Part shown: in pieces, positions 1 through 4,308 of the stretch
How the letters are laid out: the number at the start of each line of letters is the position of its first letter
How positions within the stretch are numbered: the stretch's first letter is position 1
Assembly: GCA_023145395.1 (NCBI GenBank)
Contig: JAGLDW010000291.1
Span: forward strand, 1-7,395
Length of the DNA stretch: 7,395 bases
Reading direction: 5' to 3'
DNA from: Lentisphaeria bacterium
GTDB lineage: Bacteria > Verrucomicrobiota > Lentisphaeria > Oligosphaerales > Lenti-02
The notes under the pieces: generated by a model
Databases searched by the model: none
What the model was told of the DNA's origin: nothing
What the model saw: only the letters and a program-made list of their open reading frames with translations
Made by a program: the position numbers and the translations under genes

Positions 1-152
1 CGCCGAACGACACGCCGAAGTCCGGACGATCTGTTATACCAGAGACGTCACGCTGATAGCGATGACCTACAAAACCCACGTTCCCAAATTGACTTCAGGT
101 TAAATCAACCAATCCGCAATCAACAATCAACAATCAACAATCCCCAATCAAC
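1..152. other. Left-edge stretch without a supportable gene
   Basis: I could not assign a gene here. On the plus strand one frame is open from position 2 to a TAA at 101-103 and another to a TGA at 54-56; either could be the last codons of a gene starting outside the window. On the minus strand a frame from a possible GTG at 79 stays open to the left edge. None of these short peptides resembles a family I know, and open frames this short are expected by chance in GC-rich DNA. The right third (from about 102) is AT-richer and made of heptamer repeats. It lies just downstream of the ligase stop codon. I see no strong hairpin with a T-tract that would act as its terminator. Confidence 0.5.
117..151. 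repeat. CAATCAA heptamer tandem repeat (5 units)
   Basis: Five consecutive 7-base units are visible: CAATCAA at 117-123, 124-130 and 131-137, a variant CAATCCC at 138-144, and CAATCAA again at 145-151. A degenerate unit CAATCCG sits directly before them at 110-116, and a partial AATCAA at 103-108. The array ends two bases before the stop codon of the ligase on the opposite strand. Read on that strand it is a TTGATTG array in the 3' untranslated region. No function can be read from the sequence; slipped-strand expansion is the simplest origin. Confidence 0.9.
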
Positions 153-1238
153 TCATCGCGTCGTCCGGTTCTGCTGCCGGTCCGCATACTGCTCCAGCGC
201 CAACTGCAACAACCTGTCGACCAGCATCGGATATCTGATGCCCGACGCTTCCCACAACTTCGGGTACATGCTGATGCGGGTGAAGCCGGGAATCGTGTTG
301 AGTTCGTTCACCAGAAGCGTGCTATCCGTCTTCAGGAAGAAGTCCACCCGCGCCATGCCACTGCATCCGAGCGCCCGAAACACCCTCAACGCCTCGGCTT
401 GGATGCACGCCGTCAACACCGGATCCAGCTCGGCAGGGGCGATCAGCACTGCTCCGTCCTCGTCCAAATACTTGGCATCATACGAATAGAACTCATGCTT
501 TGGGATGACCTCTCCAGGCAACGATGCCCGGGGTTCATGATTTCCCAGCACGGCGACCTCGATCTCACGCCCCGCCACCGCTTCCTCGACCAGCACTTTG
601 GTGTCGTATCTCATGGCTAGACGGATCGCTTCGGCAAGTTCGGGGATCGACTTCGCCTTGCTGACGCCCACCGAGGAGCCCTGGCTGGCGGGCTTGACGA
701 AGGCGGGGAGCCCTAGTCGCCCGGCAATCTCGTCCGCATCCCAATCGTCCCCCGAGCGAATCATCACAAAGCGCGCGTTGGGGATTTCCGCCGCATCCAT
801 GAGCCGTTTGGCCAGATCCTTGTCCATGCAGTTCGCGCTGGATGCCACATCGCAGCCCACGCAGGGCACATGAAACATTCGCAGCAACCCCTGCACCGCA
901 CCGTCCTCGCCAAATGTGCCGTGCAGCACGGGGAACACCACGTCCACGGGCAGGCGCTCGCCGGAAGCCACAGCCATCAGACACATGCCCCCGTCCAGCG
1001 CCAACGGCACCACCAGTTCACCCCCGTCCGCCAGCGCTGTACGCGCGGGATCGTCCGTGTGAATCGCGAACGGGCCGTCCCGGTACAGTTGCCAGCCACC
1101 GTCCCGCGCAATGCCCACCAGCAGCACCTTGTATGCCTCGCGGTCGAGCGCGGCAGTCACGTTCAGCGCGGATTGAAGCGATACCTCGTGCTCGGAGGAA
1201 CGGCCGCCGCAGAGGATGCAGACAGTCTGTTTGGGCAT
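153..1238 (-). CDS. ddl: D-alanine--D-alanine ligase (ATP-grasp), full length
   Basis: This cytoplasmic ATP-dependent ligase joins two D-alanines into the dipeptide that MurF adds to the peptidoglycan precursor. The 361-residue length matches the longer, DdlA-like class. Family motifs are all present: the N-terminal GGRSSEHEVS (residues 11-20, with the substrate-contacting E16), HGTFGEDGAVQG (106-117), the ATP-grasp lysine region KPASQGSSVGVSK (182-194), VEEAVAGREIEV (217-228), FYSYDAKY in the omega loop (250-257), MARVDFF (295-301, metal ligand D299) and NELNTIPGFT (311-320, metal ligands E312 and N314). The tyrosine-containing omega loop argues for D-Ala-D-Ala rather than D-Ala-D-Lac ligase activity. 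The frame stays open far upstream, but the start at 1238 gives the standard MPKQTVCILCGG N-terminus and has a GGGAG (1249-1253) ten bases upstream. It appears monocistronic and is transcribed divergently from the phasin-like gene. Confidence 0.97.
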   Translation of the reverse strand: MPKQTVCILCGGRSSEHEVSLQSALNVTAALDREAYKVLLVGIARDGGWQLYRDGPFAIHTDDPARTALADGGELVVPLALDGGMCLMAVASGERLPVDVVFPVLHGTFGEDGAVQGLLRMFHVPCVGCDVASSANCMDKDLAKRLMDAAEIPNARFVMIRSGDDWDADEIAGRLGLPAFVKPASQGSSVGVSKAKSIPELAEAIRLAMRYDTKVLVEEAVAGREIEVAVLGNHEPRASLPGEVIPKHEFYSYDAKYLDEDGAVLIAPAELDPVLTACIQAEALRVFRALGCSGMARVDFFLKTDSTLLVNELNTIPGFTRISMYPKLWEASGIRYPMLVDRLLQLALEQYADRQQNRTTR

Positions 1239-1281
1239 GGCTGGAAGACTCCCAGAAGATTGCGTGGACACTGACTTCAGA

Positions 1282-1310
1282 ACCATACATCGACTCGCTA
1301 GGATGGTCCA
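1282..1310 (-). promoter_or_regulatory. Weak candidate promoter for the ligase gene
   Basis: On the minus strand a TGGACC hexamer (plus positions 1305-1310) lies 17 bases upstream of TATGGT (1282-1287), each matching the sigma-70 consensus at four of six positions. It would give a leader of roughly 35-40 bases before the ATG at 1238. Matches of this quality arise often by chance, so the support is mainly position and spacing. Confidence 0.22.
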
Positions 1311-1331
1311 TCGCGCGTTGGTGGGAAGCAA

Positions 1332-1340
1332 TGCTATAGT
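1332..1340 (+). promoter_or_regulatory. Candidate extended -10 promoter for the phasin-like/UbiB pair
   Basis: TGCTATAGT matches the extended -10 pattern TGnTATAAT with one difference in the hexamer. The region where a -35 box would sit (about 1312-1317) is CGCGCG, so recognition would rest on the extended -10. Transcription would begin near 1347, leaving about 90 bases of leader before the ATG at 1437. It is the best promoter-like element on this strand of the divergent intergenic region. The assignment is inferred from sequence alone. Confidence 0.38.
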
Positions 1341-1436
1341 GAGAGTCGGGCGGACGACCGAAACCGCACCCGCAGAAGTGCAAGTGGCGCGCCTCGGGAG
1401 ACAGAGCCCAACGCCAAACCGAAGGAGAACCGGACC

Positions 1437-1760
1437 ATGCTGGACATTCTGAAGAAAACAGTCTACACGGGGATGGGGCTGGCGTACATGACCACGGAGA
1501 AGGTGCAGAAGATCGCCCGCGATCTCGCCGACAAGGCGGAGCTCTCCGAAGAGGAGGGACGCAAGTTCACAGGCGAGCTTTTGGAAAAGTCCGCCGAGGC
1601 CAAGAAGGCGTTCGAATCCAAGACCGCCTCGGTTGTCGAGAGCGTTATGACCAAGCTCAGGGTCCCTACGCGCAGCGAGATGGATGCGCTTGAAGCCCGT
1701 GTCGCCGAGCTGGAAGCCGCGCTGAAGGCGAGCGGAGACGAGAGCAAGACAGCCAAGTGA
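1437..1760 (+). CDS. Phasin-like small helical protein
   Basis: The 107-residue product is highly charged and predicted to be almost entirely helical. The N-terminal part (MLDILKKTVYTGMGLAYMTT) is amphipathic. The middle is rich in Lys, Glu and Ala. After a short PTRSEMDALEARVAELEAAL segment (residues 77-96), which is heptad-like and probably coiled-coil, it ends in a polar tail. That 'PTR-E-eLe-rv-eLE' ending resembles the PhaF/PhaI-type polyhydroxyalkanoate granule-associated proteins, and small proteins of this type are often annotated as phasin family. There is no PHA synthase in the window, so a role on PHA granules is not established; a general membrane- or lipid-surface-binding helper is equally possible. 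The start at 1437 has AAGGAG nine bases upstream. The next gene begins 40 bases after the stop on the same strand, with no terminator between, so co-transcription with the UbiB-family kinase is likely. Confidence 0.8.
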   Translation: MLDILKKTVYTGMGLAYMTTEKVQKIARDLADKAELSEEEGRKFTGELLEKSAEAKKAFESKTASVVESVMTKLRVPTRSEMDALEARVAELEAALKASGDESKTAK

Positions 1761-1800
1761 CAGACTGCCGGGGACGGCGCAGAAAGACGCGGGGACTGCG

Positions 1801-3495
1801 ATGACCGGATTGGAGAGACTGGCCGTCATTGGGCGGACATACCGCCATTTGGCGCGGTACCAGCAAATTGTCCGGGTTCTGTTCAAGTACGGATTCGGCG
1901 ATTTGGTGGACACGCTCCACGTTCGTCGGTACCTGGACGCCGTGCTCAATTTGGTCTCCACGAAAAAAGACTCCGAGGAGGTCGAGCGTCTGACCCGTCC
2001 GGAACGACTCCGCCTTGTCCTGCAGGAATTGGGTCCCACCTTCATCAAGCTCGGGCAGATCCTGTCCACGCGGCCGGACCTTCTTCCCTACCCCTATCTC
2101 GAGGAGTTGGGGAAACTGCAGACGGATGTCCCCTCCTTTCCCTTCGCGCAGGTGCGGACGATCCTGCGCGAAGAACTTGGGGGCGAGCCGGATGAAGTGT
2201 TTCGCACCTTCGATGAGGTGCCCGTGGGCTCCGCCTCCATGGCGCAGGGGCATCGGGCCACGCTGCAGGACGGCGGAGAGGTCTTCGTCAAGGTCCAGCG
2301 CCCGGGAATCCGCGAACTGATCAAGGTGGATCTCGAAATCCTGCACCATCTGGCCTCGGTCCTCGAGGGGCAGAGCGAAGAGGCGCGTGTTCTCAAGCCC
2401 ACCCGGATCGTGGACGAGTTCGCGCGCAGTTTCGAGCGCGAGATGGATTTCACTGCGGAAGCCTCCAACATCCGGCGCTTCGCCAGGCAGTTCCAGGGGC
2501 GTGCGGGAATCCACGCGCCGCGCGTGCATGGCGAACTCTCGACCTCCCGGGTCATCACCATGGAGTTCGTCAGCGGCCTCCGTGCCAACGACTTGGAGGG
2601 GCTGCGCGCCTCGGGCTGCGATCTGCCCAAGCTTGCCAAGCTCGGTGCGGAACTCGTGCTCGAACAGGTCTTCACACACGGTTTTTTTCATGCCGATCCC
2701 CATCCGGGCAACCTCTACGTGCTCGACGGCCCGATCATCTGCTATCTGGATTTCGGCATGATGGGGCGCATCACCCGCGGTGAGCGCCAGGATCTTGCGG
2801 AACTGCTCTGGGCCATTAGCACCCAGCGCGAACACCGGGCCGCCATGCTGGTGCTCAAACTCACAAACTACGACATCGAACCGGAACACGCCGCCCTGGA
2901 ACGGGATGTGGCGCAGTTCATCGACCAGTTCTTCTACCTGAGCCTAGGGGAGGTCGATTTCAGCCGGGCCATCGCCCAGATCTACGCCATCTGTCGTCGG
3001 CACGGCCTCAGTCCCAAACCCCAGATCTACATGCTGGGCAAGGCGCTCGCGACCATGGAGGAGTTCGGCCGCCGACTCGATCCCGCCTACAATCTCTCAG
3101 CCCATGTGCGCCCCTTTGTCCGAAAGCTCTACATCGGTCGTCTCAATCCTCTGCGAATCCTGCGCACGCTCGGAGAGAACAGCACGGATTTTCTCCGTTT
3201 CGCCGTCGATTTTCCGGAGCAACTGCGCGCCATCATGGAGCTTGTCCGGAAAGGCGGGCTCAAGCTGGAATTGGAGCATCGCGGGCTCGAGAGCATGATC
3301 CATTCCCACGAACGTCTCGGCAACCGCATCGCCTCCGCCATCGTCCTGGCCGCCATGATTGTGGGCTCCTCTTTGATGACTCTGTCCAACGTGCCTCCGA
3401 AATGGAATGGCATCCCCGTCCTTGGTCTAGGCGGCTTCCTGCTGGCTGGCATTCTCGGATTGCGACTTCTCTGGGACATCCACCGCTCAGGGTGA
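1801..3495 (+). CDS. ubiB: UbiB/AarF/ABC1 (ADCK)-family atypical kinase, membrane anchored
   Basis: This family of protein-kinase-like ATPases supports ubiquinone or other isoprenoid-lipid metabolism in bacteria and mitochondria; the exact substrate is unknown. The 564-residue length is typical. Hallmarks appear in order: the KxGQ motif K83-L84-G85-Q86 in the N-terminal extension; the nucleotide-binding loop that replaces the P-loop, GSASMAQGH (143-151); the ATP-site lysine in VFVKVQRPGI (K164); the FEREMDFTAEASN helix (211-223); the catalytic loop HADPHPGN (297-304, D299 and N304); and the metal-binding DFG (317-319). Two hydrophobic helices at about 509-528 and 537-557 end the protein and should anchor it in the cytoplasmic membrane. 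The loop is a variant: many members have alanines before SxAQVH, whereas this has Gly-Ser-Ala and Gly in place of the usual Val. The ATG at 1801 has GGGGA five bases upstream. Whether this organism makes ubiquinone cannot be told from the window, so the symbol is a family-level label. Confidence 0.95.
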   Translation: MTGLERLAVIGRTYRHLARYQQIVRVLFKYGFGDLVDTLHVRRYLDAVLNLVSTKKDSEEVERLTRPERLRLVLQELGPTFIKLGQILSTRPDLLPYPYLEELGKLQTDVPSFPFAQVRTILREELGGEPDEVFRTFDEVPVGSASMAQGHRATLQDGGEVFVKVQRPGIRELIKVDLEILHHLASVLEGQSEEARVLKPTRIVDEFARSFEREMDFTAEASNIRRFARQFQGRAGIHAPRVHGELSTSRVITMEFVSGLRANDLEGLRASGCDLPKLAKLGAELVLEQVFTHGFFHADPHPGNLYVLDGPIICYLDFGMMGRITRGERQDLAELLWAISTQREHRAAMLVLKLTNYDIEPEHAALERDVAQFIDQFFYLSLGEVDFSRAIAQIYAICRRHGLSPKPQIYMLGKALATMEEFGRRLDPAYNLSAHVRPFVRKLYIGRLNPLRILRTLGENSTDFLRFAVDFPEQLRAIMELVRKGGLKLELEHRGLESMIHSHERLGNRIASAIVLAAMIVGSSLMTLSNVPPKWNGIPVLGLGGFLLAGILGLRLLWDIHRSG

Positions 3496-3519
3496 GCTGA
3501 CACCGGTTCGGGATTTCCC

Positions 3520-3596
3520 AACCGCCAAGCCGCCAAGGTCGCCAAGTTTTCCCTCTTTTCCCTTCCTTCCTTGGCGTTCTTGGCATCTTGGCGGTT
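3520..3596. repeat. Large imperfect inverted repeat with polypyrimidine loop
   Basis: Two 27-base arms (3520-3546 and 3570-3596) are reverse complements at 23 of 27 positions; the four mismatches fall as two adjacent pairs. Each arm carries three copies of a (C/T)GCCAAG unit at 8- and 9-base spacing, in opposite orientation on the two sides. The 23-base loop (3547-3569) contains only C and T. The element starts 24 bases after the stop of the UbiB-family gene, where it could fold into a long hairpin in the transcript and stop transcription or protect the 3' end. No clean T-tract follows the second arm, so it is not a classic intrinsic terminator. Elements with repeated CTTGGCG/CGCCAAG units are, as far as I recall, common as dispersed intergenic repeats in environmental bacterial genomes. 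Confidence 0.85.
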
Positions 3597-3625
3597 CCTT
3601 CCATGACTTTGTCTCGGGGAAGGAT

Positions 3626-3672
3626 GATTGTCACCGCAAGAGACTGTCAATCCTCACGATGACGAGCATATT
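3626..3672 (+). promoter_or_regulatory. Candidate promoter/operator of the toxin-antitoxin pair
   Basis: An inverted repeat is formed by GATTGTCA (3626-3633) and TGTCAATC (3645-3652), which pair at seven of eight positions across an 11-base gap. The right half overlaps a possible -35 box CTGTCA (3644-3649), followed 17 bases later by CATATT (3667-3672) as a -10. A start near 3679 would give a leader of about 37 bases before the antitoxin ATG. Type II antitoxins commonly repress their own promoter by binding a palindrome in this place. Each element is weak alone; position and overlap make the proposal worth recording. Confidence 0.33.
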
Positions 3673-3715
3673 CCATTGAACGACGTAGGATGTTCGCTGT
3701 TCTCGAGGTGTGACC

Positions 3716-3922
3716 ATGATAACTGTGCATGAAAATTACGTTGTGGATGAGCAGGGAAACAGGAAGGCCGTCGTCGTCCCAGTGAAGGAATGGGAGCAGA
3801 TTCTGGAGGCACTGGAGGCACTTGATGACATCAGTGTGTACGACGCTGCCAAACGCTACCCGTCAGACGCTGTGCCTTTTGAGCAGGCCGTTTTGGAGAT
3901 CCGCGAGGGGAAGGCGGAGTGA
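3716..3922 (+). CDS. Type II antitoxin (RelB or Phd/YefM-like), partner of the RelE/ParE toxin
   Basis: The 68-residue acidic protein starts MITVHENYVVDEQGNRKAVV and continues with a VPVKEWEQILEALEAL helix, then DDISVYDAAKRYPSDAVPFEQAVLEI, the expected toxin-wrapping segment. This layout (short N-terminal strand, 'D.qGn..aVv.p..eWe.ile.lE.lddi..yd', acidic C-terminus) is what I recall for antitoxins paired with RelE/ParE toxins in cyanobacteria and many environmental bacteria. I could not place it securely between the RelB and Phd/YefM groups. Expected role: neutralise the toxin by direct binding and repress the operon. An in-frame GTG exists at 3710, but a GAGG at 3705-3708 lies seven bases before the ATG at 3716 and would be too close to the GTG, so the ATG is preferred. 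The stop overlaps the toxin start by four bases (GTGA), indicating translational coupling. Confidence 0.85.
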   Translation: MITVHENYVVDEQGNRKAVVVPVKEWEQILEALEALDDISVYDAAKRYPSDAVPFEQAVLEIREGKAE

Positions 3923-4176
3923 CCTACGAAATACTCATTGAGAGGCGAGCACAGCGAGTCCTCGGCAAGGTTGTTCAGCCACAACGCGATAGAATCATCT
4001 CTGCAATCAGACGCCTCTCACAAGACCCGCGCCCACCGGGGGTGAGGAAGCTCAGCGGAAGGGAGGCCTGGCGTATCCGTATCGGTTCCTATCGCGTCCT
4101 GTATGAGATTCAGGATGCCAAGCTCGTCGTGCTGGTTGTTGAGGTTGGAGACCGTCGAGACGTGGATCGTGGATAG
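3919..4176 (+). CDS. RelE/ParE-family toxin with unusual C-terminus
   Basis: The 85-residue basic protein has the family's layout: MTYEILIERRAQRVLGKV at the N-terminus, a helix with QRDRIISAIRRLSQDPRPPG, then VRKLSGREAWRIRIGSYRVLYEI (residues 42-64) and a final strand LVVLVVEVGDRRDVDRG. RelE members are ribosome-dependent mRNA endonucleases, while ParE members inhibit gyrase. The 'L.g...wRiRiGsYRvlYei' signature is closest to the RelE side. In typical members the end reads roughly 'VGHRkdVYr'; here the His is Asp (D78) and the Tyr, important for mRNA cleavage in E. coli RelE, is Asp (D83), while R79 and R80 remain. This could mean weakened or altered activity. Translation starts at GTG 3919, overlapping the antitoxin stop, with GAGG at 3905-3908 and AAGG at 3911-3914 as possible ribosome-binding sites. 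GC of the pair is about 57% by hand count, somewhat below the neighbouring large gene, consistent with lateral transfer. Confidence 0.9.
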   Translation: MTYEILIERRAQRVLGKVVQPQRDRIISAIRRLSQDPRPPGVRKLSGREAWRIRIGSYRVLYEIQDAKLVVLVVEVGDRRDVDRG

Positions 4177-4237
4177 GGGGAAGAGACAACAGTGCCTTTA
4201 CACACGGACAGGGGTGCCGCGGTGTATCGAGAGTTTC

Positions 4238-4255
4238 ATCCTGTTGATTCTGTCA
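4238..4255. repeat. Short CCTGTTGAT-type direct repeat
   Basis: Two adjacent nine-base units, ATCCTGTTG (4238-4246) and ATTCTGTCA (4247-4255), differ at three positions and are followed by an A-run (4257-4261). This resembles the 'atcctgttaatcctgtc' sequences that I recall as dispersed in intergenic regions of many environmental bacteria. It lies between the toxin gene and the lyase-like gene. No function is apparent, and two degenerate units could be coincidence. Confidence 0.5.
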
Positions 4256-4308
4256 GAAAAATCCCGCACAAGAATGACTTTTGAGGCAATCACTCTTGGG
4301 AAGAATCC

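Noticed and set aside
1239..2069. Upstream in-frame extension of the ligase to 638 residues on the minus strand
   Set aside because: The extension runs antisense through the phasin-like gene and the start of the UbiB-family gene and has no family resemblance. The start at 1238 gives the standard ligase N-terminus with a ribosome-binding site.
1666..2889. 407-codon open frame on the minus strand
   Set aside because: It is antisense to the UbiB-family gene, whose catalytic motifs are all in the plus-strand frame.
3520..3596. CRISPR-like repeat array
   Set aside because: The units are only 6-7 bases with 1-2 base spacers and are arranged as an inverted repeat. There are no spacers of CRISPR length and no cas genes.
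3129..3650. Minus-strand frames (3129-3650 and 3260-3634) spanning the UbiB 3' end and the inverted repeat
   Set aside because: They start inside the GCCAAG repeat region and continue antisense to the kinase membrane helices. No plausible protein family or ribosome-binding site supports them.
4177..4308. Promoter or terminator between the toxin and lyase-like genes
   Set aside because: I looked for -35/-10 pairs with 16-18 base spacing and for GC-rich hairpins followed by T-runs. None was better than chance, so none is listed.
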